Assembly (NCBI RefSeq): GCF_006547145.1
Contig: NZ_CP041244.1
Location: forward strand, 4,774,001-4,838,000
DNA: 64,000 bases
Source: Actinomadura sp. WMMA1423
GTDB taxonomy: Bacteria; Actinomycetota; Actinomycetes; Streptosporangiales; Streptosporangiaceae
Direction: 5' to 3'
Below are positions 40,893 through 48,893 of this stretch, in pieces (the first letter of the stretch is position 1; the number at the start of each line of letters is the position of its first letter). The translations under genes were made by a program, and so were the position numbers. The notes under the pieces are model-generated. The model was not told the origin of the DNA. It searched no databases and worked only from the letters and a program-made list of their open reading frames with translations.

Positions 40893-41795
40893 CTAGGACG
40901 TGGCGAGTCGGGCGCGGAGGGCGGCGGCGCCGCTCTCGGTGAGCCAGTCGGTGAGGGTCCGCAGCCCGGGGTGGATGACGCGCAGAGCCTCGATGTCCGC
41001 GTGCCAGCGGTCACCGTCCTGCCAGCGCTTCCTGGTCGCGGCGATCTCGGGGTTGAGCGCGGCCGCCTCGTCGTCGGTGAGCTGCCGGTACCGGACCGGG
41101 ACACCGGTCGCCTCGCTGATCGCGGCGGCGGCCTCGACCGGCGTGGGTTCGTCGCCGGCCAGTTCCAGCGTCCGTCCGGCGAACCGGGCGGGGTCGGCGA
41201 ACGCGAGCGCGGCGAACTCCGCGACGTCCTCCAGCGCGATGATCTGCATCGGCTGGTGCGGCGAGAAGAGGTGCCGGTGCACGCCGTCGGAGATGCCGTC
41301 GATGCCCCTCCCGACGCCGAGATAGTTGGTCATGAACCGGACCGGGCGCAGCACGGTGGGCAGGGCGATGCGGTCGCGCAGGTACTCCTCGATCAACGCC
41401 TTCCCCCTGGAATGCGGTGACCCGCTCGATGCCGAGGCGACGGTGCTGAACACGACCTGCTCGATTCCCGCCGCGGCCGCGGCGTCGATCAGCCTCCGGC
41501 CGCGGGCCGCTTCGAGATCCGCGTCGGTTCCGGCCGGGCCGTAGGCCACGGGCGGTATGCCGAACACGGCGGAGGCGCCGTCGAGGGCGGTCCGCAGGCT
41601 CGCCGGGTCATCGAAGTCGCCGCGCACGAGTTCGGCGCCTGCCTCGGCCAACGCGGTCGCGGCAGATGCTCCGAGGTCGCGGACCAGGGCCCGCACCGGC
41701 CGCCCTTCGGCGAGCAGCCGGTGGACGGTGGCGCCGCCCTGCTTGCCGGTGGCGCCGGTGACGAGGATCGGGGAGTCGGGGGTCGCGGTGCTCAT
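40893..41795 (-). CDS. NmrA-like NAD(P)-binding protein
   Basis: This 300-residue protein has ILVTGATGKQGGATVHRLL (Rossmann), ALVRD, RGDFDDPASLRTALDGASAVFGI, VFSTVASASSG and LRPVRFMTNYLG. These mark the NmrA/HSCARG family, redox-sensing relatives of SDRs. ATG at 41795 follows GGAAAGGG. It is divergent from a TetR regulator, as NmrA-type reductases often are, and is probably repressed by it. Confidence 0.92.
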   Translation of the reverse strand: MSTATPDSPILVTGATGKQGGATVHRLLAEGRPVRALVRDLGASAATALAEAGAELVRGDFDDPASLRTALDGASAVFGIPPVAYGPAGTDADLEAARGRRLIDAAAAAGIEQVVFSTVASASSGSPHSRGKALIEEYLRDRIALPTVLRPVRFMTNYLGVGRGIDGISDGVHRHLFSPHQPMQIIALEDVAEFAALAFADPARFAGRTLELAGDEPTPVEAAAAISEATGVPVRYRQLTDDEAAALNPEIAATRKRWQDGDRWHADIEALRVIHPGLRTLTDWLTESGAAALRARLATS

Positions 41796-41886
41796 AACGC
41801 CCTTTCCGGAGATGGCGGGGATGGGGATACTGGAACGATCCGGAATGCTCCACCCGTTTCTGCATCGCGGACAAGGATTTCGTGAC

Positions 41887-42648
41887 ATGACAGCAGCCCC
41901 GTCCCCGGCGCCCGCCGGACGCGCCGACGCACTCCGCAACAGGGAGACCGTGCTCCGCACGGCGGCACGCGTGTTCGCCGAAGAGGGCCTGGAGGTGTCA
42001 CTCGGCCGGATCGCGCAGCGCGCCGGGGTCGGCGCCGGAACCGTCTACCGGCATTTCCCGAGTAAGGACGCCCTGGTCGAGGCGGTCCTCGCCCGCAACG
42101 TCGAGGGACTGGTGGCCGCCGCCGATCGGTGGGCCGCCCGCGCGGCCCCCGGCGAGGCCCTCTTCGGCTTCCTGCTCGAAGTGATCGAGAAGTCGGCGGG
42201 CCGCCGGCACGTCTGCGACGTCCTCACCGCCGATCGGGGCTGGCCGCGCGCCGTGCTGGGCGCCGCGGCACAGCGGTTCGGGAAGGCGCTGGAGCGACTG
42301 CTGCGCGACGCGAAGGAGGCCGGCGCGGTACGTGCGGACGTGCGGGCCGACGACCTGTCAGCGCTGGTCATCGGCTGTTCTGCTCTGCTTTCGGCCCACC
42401 GGGACTCGGGACGCGGCATGCGAATGGCACGGTTCATGCTGGACGGACTGCGCCCGCCGGTCGTCACGAAAGCCGACGTTTTCCGTGACGCTCCCTCTTC
42501 TCCGGGTCACGAAACGAAGGGCTTGAGGTACTGCGCGGAATGCGGCGCGCAGTTGCGCACGCGTCCCACCGGGCGACCCGCCCGCTTCTGCGGCCCCACC
42601 TGCCGCCAGCGCGCACACCGCCGCCGTCCGGTCACCTGGCAAGGCTGA
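41887..42648 (+). CDS. TetR regulator with C-terminal zinc-ribbon-like tail
   Basis: The protein is 253 residues. The N-terminal HTH (NRETVLRTAARVFAEEGLEVSLGRIAQRAGVGAGTVYRHFPSKDALVEAVL) and helical domain are standard TetR. The C-terminal ~45 residues are not: RYCAECGAQL... RFCGPTCRQRAHRRR places four Cys as C-x2-C...C-x3-C with a basic tail, like a small zinc ribbon. This tail could add metal or DNA/RNA contact. ATG has AAGGA upstream. It is divergent from the NmrA-like gene. Confidence 0.9.
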   Translation: MTAAPSPAPAGRADALRNRETVLRTAARVFAEEGLEVSLGRIAQRAGVGAGTVYRHFPSKDALVEAVLARNVEGLVAAADRWAARAAPGEALFGFLLEVIEKSAGRRHVCDVLTADRGWPRAVLGAAAQRFGKALERLLRDAKEAGAVRADVRADDLSALVIGCSALLSAHRDSGRGMRMARFMLDGLRPPVVTKADVFRDAPSSPGHETKGLRYCAECGAQLRTRPTGRPARFCGPTCRQRAHRRRPVTWQG

Positions 42649-42705
42649 CGGCTCTCGTGGACCATGGGCCTTTTCCTCGTTCTCAACCGATGTTCTACTG
42701 ATGGC

Positions 42706-43086
42706 ATGGCGACCGTTCGGGAACAGCTTCGGACAGCCGTTCGCGGAGCGATCGACGAAATGACCGCGCCCATTCCGTCTGTGCACGCCCGGCGGAAGGA
42801 TCCGGACGGCCGGATCAGACGCACGCGCTGGCAGCGCTTCTTCGCGCCAGGTGTGGACAGCAATTGGCTGATGCTGTGCACGACGCTGGTGCTCCAGGGG
42901 TTCCTGCTCTACAACCTGCTTCAGCACCTTGACGAGTACTCGTTCGCGTGGTGGCACGGGACCCTTATCGTGCTCTTCGGGGTGCCGCTTTTTCTCTGCC
43001 TCATCACCCGGACCTTGTGCGTGATCGCACTCAAGAGCGCCCTCCCGCGCCGGCTCAAGGGCCGCCTTGCGCGGCGGGCGGAGTGA
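42706..43086 (+). CDS. Two-helix membrane protein, unknown
   Basis: The product is about 126 residues. It has a cytoplasmic, partly basic N-terminus (residues 1-50) and two hydrophobic segments (NWLMLCTTLVLQGFLLYNLL and WWHGTLIVLFGVPLFLCLITRTLCVIAL), with a basic C-terminal tail (RRLKGRLARRAE). No family is recognised. ATG at 42706 is chosen from the onset of protein-like sequence; an ATG at 42664 would add 14 residues. No strong ribosome site is seen for either. Confidence 0.6.
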   Translation: MATVREQLRTAVRGAIDEMTAPIPSVHARRKDPDGRIRRTRWQRFFAPGVDSNWLMLCTTLVLQGFLLYNLLQHLDEYSFAWWHGTLIVLFGVPLFLCLITRTLCVIALKSALPRRLKGRLARRAE

Positions 43087-43223
43087 GACGGACGGCAGCC
43101 CCTACGGATCGCGCCGTACGCATTGACGGCCCCCAGTGGTCGCCGGCGGCGTCACCGCACGTCCACACGGGCGTCGCCTCGCCGATCGGCTTAATGTCGG
43201 CACCGGGCTGCACAATGAGGGCC

Positions 43224-43913
43224 ATGTCCAAGCTGCTCAGTGCCCTTGACGCGTTCGACGACCGACCTCAGGCTCGTGAGCTGCGAGAACGCACGTACGC
43301 AGGGCTGGGCGACTCCGTTGTCGACGTCGGGTGTGGCAGCGGGCGCGCCGTGGGCGAGCTGGCCGCGCGCGGGAAGAAGGCCATCGGCGTCGACCTCGAC
43401 CCCGCCATGATCGAGGTCGCGACCGAGCGCTGGCCCGCAGGGGAGTTCCATGTCGCCGAGGCGTCCGCGCTGCCCCTCGAGGACGGCTCGGTCACCGGCT
43501 ACCGCGCCGACAAGATCCTGCACTCGCTCACCGAGCCGGAAGCGGCCGTCACCGAGGCCCGCCGCGTCCTGGCCGGCAAGGGCCGTGCGGTGCTCATCGG
43601 CCAGGACTGGGACACGTTCGTCCTCGACTCGGACGACCCGGAACTCACCCGCAGGCTCGTCCACGCCCGCGCGGACGGCGTGCCGAACCCGCGGGTCGCC
43701 CGCCGGTACCGGAACCTCCTGCTCGACAACGGGTTCGTGGACGTCACCGTCGAGGTCCACACGATCGTGTGGACGGACGACGCGTGCCTGCCGACGCTCG
43801 CCGCCATGGGAGGAGAAGGCGCCTGGCTCGACGAGCAGGCCGCGAGGGCGCGCGACGACCGGCTGTTCCTCGCCGTCCCGATCTTCGTCGCCTCCGGGAC
43901 GCGCGCCGGTTGA
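43224..43913 (+). CDS. SAM-dependent methyltransferase (Methyltransf_11-like)
   Basis: This 229-residue protein has VVDVGCGSGRAVGELAARGKKAIGVDLDPAMIEVA (motif I and acidic residue of motif II), LPLEDGSVTGYRADKILHSL and EARRVLAGKGRAVLIGQDWD. These are hallmarks of ubiquinone/menaquinone-like class I methyltransferases, but it lacks gene context to name a substrate. ATG at 43224 is preferred; in-frame ATGs at 43215 and 43194 exist, and the ribosome site is weak for all. Confidence 0.88.
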   Translation: MSKLLSALDAFDDRPQARELRERTYAGLGDSVVDVGCGSGRAVGELAARGKKAIGVDLDPAMIEVATERWPAGEFHVAEASALPLEDGSVTGYRADKILHSLTEPEAAVTEARRVLAGKGRAVLIGQDWDTFVLDSDDPELTRRLVHARADGVPNPRVARRYRNLLLDNGFVDVTVEVHTIVWTDDACLPTLAAMGGEGAWLDEQAARARDDRLFLAVPIFVASGTRAG

Positions 43914-43982
43914 GCGATCAGCCCGCGGTCCTGCGGTCCGTCCCGCCGAGGTGCAGGCGCTGACCCGGCCACATTCCGCTCT

Positions 43983-44008
43983 TATAGTGGAACTTCGTCC
44001 ACTATACT
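43983..44008. promoter_or_regulatory. 24-bp palindromic operator overlapping a -10 box
   Basis: Perfect 9-bp arms TATAGTGGA (43983-43991) and TCCACTATA (43998-44006) surround a 6-base spacer. TATACT (44003-44008), a good -10 hexamer, overlaps the right arm, so bound protein would block RNA polymerase. It lies 54 bp before the GNAT gene; the XRE-cupin protein encoded by the second gene is the likely binder. Confidence 0.8.
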
Positions 44009-44061
44009 GGAGTGTCGATGACCGTGGCCCGCACCGTGCGGGTGAGGCGGGAGGGTGAACG

Positions 44062-44547
44062 ATGTTGCGCTTCCAGCTCGGCGGCCTGGCCCTTCCAGAG
44101 GTCCACCGGTTGCTGGAGGAGCACCTGGCCGACATGCACGCCACCTCTCCGCCCGGATCGATCCACGCGCTGGACCTGAAGGAGCTGCGCGAACCGGCGG
44201 TCGCGTTCTGGTCGGTCTGGGACGGGCCGGAGCTGCGCGGTTGCGGCGCGCTCAAGGATCTCGGCTGCGGCGATGTCGAGCTGAAGTCCATGCGGACGGC
44301 GCGTGACGCGCGCGGGCTGGGGATCGGGACGGCCATGCTGCGGCACCTCCTGGCCGTCGCCGCCGAACGCGGTCACCGGCGGGTCCTGCTGGAGACCGGA
44401 AGCCAGGACTTCTTCGCACCGGCCAGACGGCTTTACGAGCGGCACGGATTCACCCAGTGCGAGCCGTTCGCCGACTACGTCCACGACCCCAACAGCGTCT
44501 TCATGGAGCTGCGACTCGAAGCCGAGGCGAGGGCGTGTCCACTTTGA
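44062..44547 (+). CDS. GNAT family N-acetyltransferase
   Basis: This 161-residue protein reads DVELKSMRTARDARGLGIGTAMLRHLLAVAAERGHRRVLLETGS, containing the acetyl-CoA pyrophosphate loop (ARGLGIG), followed by FAPARRLYERHGFTQCEPFADYVHDPNSVFMELRL. The pattern is close to PhnO/YsnE-type small acetyltransferases acting on small amines or amino acids. GGGAGG precedes the ATG. It is the first gene of an operon with the overlapping XRE-cupin gene, behind the palindrome at 43983. Confidence 0.93.
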   Translation: MLRFQLGGLALPEVHRLLEEHLADMHATSPPGSIHALDLKELREPAVAFWSVWDGPELRGCGALKDLGCGDVELKSMRTARDARGLGIGTAMLRHLLAVAAERGHRRVLLETGSQDFFAPARRLYERHGFTQCEPFADYVHDPNSVFMELRLEAEARACPL

Positions 44548-45107
44548 TGGAAGGCCCGAACGTGCTCGGGCGGCGCGTCAAGACGGAGCGCGCCCGCCGC
44601 GGCTGGACACTCGCTCGGCTAGCGGATGCGTCAGGGGTGTCCCGAGCGATGATCAGCAAGATCGAACGCGGTCAGAGCAGCCCGACCGCCGCACTCCTCG
44701 GCAAGCTCTCGGCCGCCCTGGAGCTGAGCATGACCGAGCTCCTGTCACCTGCGGAGGGCGCCGTCCCGGACCGGGTGCGACGAGCGGCCGACACCCCCGA
44801 CTGGACGGACCCGGACACCGGCTACCTGCGACGACAGATCTCGACACCGGGATTCCCCGCCGACGTCACCGAGATCGTGCTGCCCGCCGGGGCCCGGGTG
44901 CCGATGCCGGCGGCGTCCTACGCGTTCATCGCCGAGCTCATCTGGATGCTCGACGGCAGGCTGACCCTGGTCGAAGGACCGACCAGGCACGTCCTCACTC
45001 CGGGTGACACGTTCGAGCTCGGAAAGCCCCAGGCCCGCGAATTCGTCAACGACGGCCCCGAAGAATGCCGGTACGTCGTGGTCGTGACCCGGAAACCCAC
45101 ACCCTGA
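44535..45107 (+). CDS. XRE-cupin transcriptional regulator
   Basis: The product is about 190 residues. The N-terminal XRE HTH (LGRRVKTERARRGWTLARLADASGVSRAMISKIERGQSSPTAALLGKLSAALELS) is joined to a C-terminal cupin (VTEIVLPAGARVPMP... IWMLDGRLTLVEGPTRHVLTPGDTFELGKPQAREFVNDG) of the sugar- or amine-sensing XRE-cupin class. GTG at 44535 has GAGGCGAGGG upstream; ATG at 44547 (TGATG with the GNAT stop) is the alternative. It likely autorepresses through the palindrome at 43983 and is relieved by the substrate of the acetyltransferase. Confidence 0.92.
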   Translation: MSTLMEGPNVLGRRVKTERARRGWTLARLADASGVSRAMISKIERGQSSPTAALLGKLSAALELSMTELLSPAEGAVPDRVRRAADTPDWTDPDTGYLRRQISTPGFPADVTEIVLPAGARVPMPAASYAFIAELIWMLDGRLTLVEGPTRHVLTPGDTFELGKPQAREFVNDGPEECRYVVVVTRKPTP

Positions 45108-45208
45108 CTCGAAGCTACCGCCCGCTCGGCCTGGCCGCAGGCACCGGCCTCGGTCCCACCGCTAAAAGGCCGGACCTCCCGCCGGCTGTCCGGTGATCGC
45201 CGGCTCTC

Positions 45209-45236
45209 TTGACTTGGTCACCCGGCGGGTTACCCT
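45209..45236 (+). promoter_or_regulatory. Probable promoter of the convergent DUF397 gene
   Basis: TTGACT (45209-45214) and TACCCT (45231-45236) are separated by 16 bases, and the DUF397 start codon lies 38 bp downstream. It indicates a transcript separate from the GNAT-XRE operon. Confidence 0.5.
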
Positions 45237-45273
45237 GAAACCAAACGTCAGGGCACCGGCAAGGAGACTCGCG

Positions 45274-45465
45274 ATGAGCAACCCGCGTTTTCGCCGCGCC
45301 TCATACTGCAATTCAAGTGCGGAATGCGTTGAGGTCGCTCAGGACGCCATGAGCCGAGTGGTCCTCATTCGCGACTCCGGGGCATCGGGCCGCCCAATGA
45401 TCAGGATTTCGTACGAGCAGTGGAGGGATCTGCTCGATCAGGTGAAATCGGGGCCCCACCTCTAG
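45274..45465 (+). CDS. DUF397 protein convergent with STAND-TPR gene (locus 2)
   Basis: This 63-residue DUF397 protein reads RFRRASYCNSSAECVEVA, VVLIRDSGASGRPMIRISYEQWRDLLDQVKSG. The pattern (CxE, RDS, YEQW in the final helix) is diagnostic. AAGGAG precedes the ATG. Its TAG and the TAG of the STAND-TPR gene on the other strand share the palindrome CTAG, so the two genes overlap by 4 bp tail to tail. Co-location with a STAND gene repeats the arrangement at 11.7-14.1 kb. Confidence 0.93.
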   Translation: MSNPRFRRASYCNSSAECVEVAQDAMSRVVLIRDSGASGRPMIRISYEQWRDLLDQVKSGPHL

Positions 45466-47510
45466 CCGGAGAGCCCTTCGAGGCTTTCCTGCGCCAGCAG
45501 CGTGTCAGGATGTTCGACCCCGATGGTGGCGGCGTACTTGGCCACCACTTCGAGCAAGGTCGCCCGGGCGTCCGAGCGGCGCCCCAATCCGTCCATGGCC
45601 AGAGCGAGGCAATGCTCGGTCCAGAGCGTTTCTCGATGCAAGGGCCCCAGGGTCGCTTGGCGCCTTTCGAGGACGTCGCACAGGAAGCCGTATGCTTCAC
45701 CATACTCTTGCATCCGCAGTAGAACGGTCCCGAGATTGCTTGCCGATCTCAACGAGGACGGCGAGTTCGGGCCGAGTACCCGGCACTGGTGCGTCAGCGT
45801 GGCGGCCAGTATTTCACGGGCGGCCTTGTAGTCCTTCAAGTTCTTCAGTGCGATGGCCAGATTGTTCGCGACCGCGAGAGTCTCCTTGTGATCGTCTCCT
45901 AGCAGCGACCTTCTATGCCCATGCACCATGGTGAAGATGTCACGAGCCTGCTCGTTCTCATCCAGTTCCGTCAAGGTCGAGCCCAGGCGGTTCGCCGCAG
46001 AAAGAACGTGCGGGTCCCGGTCGCCTCGAACACCCTTCCAGTGATTCCAGACTCTCCACATCAGCTCCCGACCTCTTGAATACTGGCCGGACACATATAG
46101 GTAGTGTCCACAGGAAAGAACTAGCTCGCGAAATCCCTCAGGGCAGCATTCTTGTCCTTCGGGGCATTCGGGGTGGCGTTCGATCATGTGCTCAACGTGG
46201 GGAATGATCTCGCTGTAGCTCGGCCACGTCCCCGCATCGAGAGGCGATTCGAGTGTGGCGCCGGCGAGCATCCGCTGCACGAGAACGAAGTGCGTGAGAC
46301 CACGGTCTTCGGAACTCGCCAGGGCTCGCTGACGGGTCACTTCGGCCACCAGGGGATGGACCACCACCCACTGCGGGCGCGCCTCAGCGTCATGGCGAAC
46401 GTCGAGCAGTCCCACTGACAGCAGGGCGCTCAGACCGTTGCTCACAGCGCCGCGGTCGTCCACGTCGCACACGGACTCCAGGACTTGGTGGTCCAACAGC
46501 CGGATGGGAATTTCAATAGCAGGTGCAAACCAGGCCAGAACCTCCAGCAGGCCTCTGGCCTGCGGTCGGCCCTGTTGCGCGAGTTGATGCAGCGACAGTT
46601 CCCATGTGCTCGTCACCGTCTCCCGATCGCTGGAGCCGCCGCCCATGAGTTCAGAGAACTGACTGCTCAGAGCATCCCTGTATTCAGCGAAGCTACGTTC
46701 CTGGGCAAATGGCGATGCCAGATGGGAACCTGCATGACGAAGAGCGAGTGGAAGGCCGCCGACCAGCGTGGACAGCGACGCGGCCTCGCCTTCCGAGCCG
46801 GCGTGACGGGCAAGGTCCAGGAGAACCTGGGCACCCTCCTCAGGGGGCAGCCAGGTCAGGGGGTGGTCTTCGACGCAGGCGCCCCAGCCGTGCCCACCTG
46901 AAAGGCGACTGGTGACCACGACCAGTCCCGTTTCAGCGGGACGCAACCAGCCGTTCCCGTCCCCGGCCGGCCTGCCGCCCACCGCGAGCGTTCCGGTATC
47001 GTCGGCGTTATCGAGCACCAGCAGCCATCTCGATTTTTTCGCCAACCGGCGCCAGAGCACATCCGAAGGATTGACCTTGCCGGCGAGAGCGGCCTCGATC
47101 TCCTGCCTTCCGGCCCCCAACTCCAGGGCCAGGTTCAGAAGAGAGAAAGCCACCTCCGAGGCGTTGACGGCAGGTATCCACCAGGAGTTCATGCCTCTCT
47201 CGTGCACCAGTTCAGCGACCCGGAGAGCCACGGTTGATTTTCCGATACCGCCCAATCCCGACAGGAGATGGACCCGCTGATCGGGATGCTCGACCAGCGC
47301 GACCAACTCCCCGATCAGCTCGGACCGGCCTCGGACCCTCCGCGGCAGTCGGCCTCTCGGTGGTTCCAGGAGGTGTCGCCCATCACCCCGTTCATCACCG
47401 TCAACGAGACCCAGATGGAGGTTGATGTCGCGTCCAGCGACAAATGCGTCCCGCGCCGACGAGATCTCCTGCCCCCGGTAGGGCGGCCTCTCGTTATCAC
47501 GAGGCTTCAT
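45462..47510 (-). CDS. STAND NTPase (NB-ARC) with C-terminal TPRs
   Basis: This 682-residue protein has an N-terminal leader with EISSARDAFVAGRDINLHL, a motif common at the start of actinobacterial STAND proteins. It then has an NB-ARC NTPase (P-loop GLGGIGKST at about 85-93, LLVLDNADD, LVVVTSR, GGLPLALRHAG), a winged-helix region and TPR-like repeats (LGSTLTELDENEQARDIF, LAIALKNLKDYKAAREIL, LGTVLLRMQEYGEAYGFL, LALAMDGLGRRSDARATL). It is a clear paralogue of 11917-14052 but lacks that protein's membrane segment. The gene is visibly less GC-rich than its neighbours, hinting at recent acquisition. No ribosome site; leaderless start is likely. Confidence 0.9.
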   Translation of the reverse strand: MKPRDNERPPYRGQEISSARDAFVAGRDINLHLGLVDGDERGDGRHLLEPPRGRLPRRVRGRSELIGELVALVEHPDQRVHLLSGLGGIGKSTVALRVAELVHERGMNSWWIPAVNASEVAFSLLNLALELGAGRQEIEAALAGKVNPSDVLWRRLAKKSRWLLVLDNADDTGTLAVGGRPAGDGNGWLRPAETGLVVVTSRLSGGHGWGACVEDHPLTWLPPEEGAQVLLDLARHAGSEGEAASLSTLVGGLPLALRHAGSHLASPFAQERSFAEYRDALSSQFSELMGGGSSDRETVTSTWELSLHQLAQQGRPQARGLLEVLAWFAPAIEIPIRLLDHQVLESVCDVDDRGAVSNGLSALLSVGLLDVRHDAEARPQWVVVHPLVAEVTRQRALASSEDRGLTHFVLVQRMLAGATLESPLDAGTWPSYSEIIPHVEHMIERHPECPEGQECCPEGFRELVLSCGHYLYVSGQYSRGRELMWRVWNHWKGVRGDRDPHVLSAANRLGSTLTELDENEQARDIFTMVHGHRRSLLGDDHKETLAVANNLAIALKNLKDYKAAREILAATLTHQCRVLGPNSPSSLRSASNLGTVLLRMQEYGEAYGFLCDVLERRQATLGPLHRETLWTEHCLALAMDGLGRRSDARATLLEVVAKYAATIGVEHPDTLLAQESLEGLSG

Positions 47511-47516
47511 ACGTAC

Positions 47517-47544
47517 ATCGTAAGATACGGAATGCGCAGTTGAA
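47517..47544 (-). promoter_or_regulatory. Probable leaderless promoter of the second STAND gene
   Basis: On the minus strand TACGAT (47517-47522) ends exactly six bases before the ATG, the same spacing as at the first STAND gene. A weaker TTCAAC (47539-47544) lies 16 bases upstream. Confidence 0.5.
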
Positions 47545-47720
47545 GCTTTTTCCTTATTGTTCGGACGGCAGATGCCGGCCATATCTCGGGCATCGGGCTT
47601 GCGGCTCGGTCCCCGCCTCGGTACCGAAGCCTCGGCCTCTACGCTCAACCCAGATGACGCGCCGTGGGGCCGGACCGTCCAGGGGTGGTGATCCACTCAC
47701 CTGGACATAGGATCGGCGCC

Positions 47721-48458
47721 ATGGCTACACGGCTCGTGCAGATCGCGATGAAGGCCGGTGACGACTCCGTGGTCGGCCGGTTCTGGGCGGAGGCACTCGG
47801 CTGGGGCATCTCCAGCGAGGGGCCGGGCGTGACCAACGTCGAACCCCCGGACCTCGACTATCCCGACCCCTCGGCTCTCTACATCGACGTCCTGCGCGTC
47901 CCGGATCCCAAGACGGTGAAGAACCGCGTCCACGTCGACTTCGCCACCACGTCCGCGGCCCACCAGGCCGAGCTGGTCGCGCGCCTCAAGGAGCTCGGAG
48001 CGACGCCCGTCGACATCGGCCAGGGCGACGTCCCATGGACGGTCCTCGCCGACCCGGAGGGCAACGAGTTCTGCGTGCTGGAGCCTCGCCCGATCTACAT
48101 GGACACCGGCCCGATCGCCGCGGTGGTGGTCGACTGCGCGGACCCGCGGGTCATGGCCCGGTTCTGGAGCGAGGCGATGGACTGGACCCTGCACGAGGTG
48201 ACCGACGAGCACGCGACGCTGCGCTCCTCCAAGGGCGTCGGGCCGTACCTCGAGTTCCTCCGCACGCCCGGTGTGAAGACGGGATTGAACCGCATCCATC
48301 TCGACGTGCGGCCGTACCCCGATGACGATCGGCTGGAGGAGGCGGCCCGGCTGCGAGCGCTGGGCGCCACCGACGTCGACATCGGCCAGGGCGACGTCCC
48401 GTGGACGGTCCTCGCAGACCCGGAGGGCAACGAGTTCTGCATCCTCACGCCGCGCTGA
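47721..48458 (+). CDS. Two-domain VOC family protein with internal duplication
   Basis: This 245-residue protein has two successive VOC modules, ending DVPWTVLADPEGNEFCVLEP and DVPWTVLADPEGNEFCILTP respectively. The matching DNA blocks (about 48008-48080 and 48377-48449) are almost identical, more alike than the rest of the two modules, so recent duplication or gene conversion is likely. Such glyoxalase-like proteins bind or modify small compounds. The start is ATG; the region upstream is shared with the divergent STAND gene. Confidence 0.88.
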   Translation: MATRLVQIAMKAGDDSVVGRFWAEALGWGISSEGPGVTNVEPPDLDYPDPSALYIDVLRVPDPKTVKNRVHVDFATTSAAHQAELVARLKELGATPVDIGQGDVPWTVLADPEGNEFCVLEPRPIYMDTGPIAAVVVDCADPRVMARFWSEAMDWTLHEVTDEHATLRSSKGVGPYLEFLRTPGVKTGLNRIHLDVRPYPDDDRLEEAARLRALGATDVDIGQGDVPWTVLADPEGNEFCILTPR

Positions 48459-48528
48459 CGCATGGCGGACGGTCGACGGCCCGCCAGAGGAGAAGCCCGT
48501 CTCGGACGATGGACCGTTCGAGACGGGT

Positions 48529-48795
48529 TCAGCAACCCACGGGGGAGTCCTCGATGCCGGAGATCAGTTTGGTGCCGAGGTCGCTCTGAAGCGCGAGACG
48601 GGTATGGCCGGCGTCGGGTCCGGTGCCCCAGGTGAGGGTGGCGGTGGCGGACAGATGACCGGCCCCCGAGTCGTCGTAGCGCACCTCCCAGGCGGTTGGG
48701 ACGTCCTGCGCCCTGAGCACCCCGTCGGCGTTGTTGGCCTCTTCCCAGCCGGCGAGCCTTCGCCGTAGGTCCTCCGTGAGGTAGTGGGCCCGCAA
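48529..48795 (-). CDS. Small hypothetical protein, start uncertain
   Basis: About 88 residues of clearly protein-like sequence (EDLRRRLAGWEEANNADGVLRAQDVPTAWEVRYDDSGAGHLSATATLTWGTGPDAGHTRLALQS... GIEDSPVGC). No ATG or GTG fits: only a TTG at 48795 without a ribosome site is available, and coding character continues about 20 codons upstream (VDAVSDGTDDLGDG). The 5' end may have been lost by a small indel; an out-of-frame ATG at about 48840 could be the original start. No family is recognised. Confidence 0.45.
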   Translation of the reverse strand: MRAHYLTEDLRRRLAGWEEANNADGVLRAQDVPTAWEVRYDDSGAGHLSATATLTWGTGPDAGHTRLALQSDLGTKLISGIEDSPVGC

Positions 48796-48893
48796 CCCGT
48801 CGCCCAGGTCGTCGGTGCCGTCGGAGACGGCGTCGACATACCTGGGAGGTCACCCCGGCGACGGGCGGCGCCGGCGCCCTCCACCGGCGGTCC

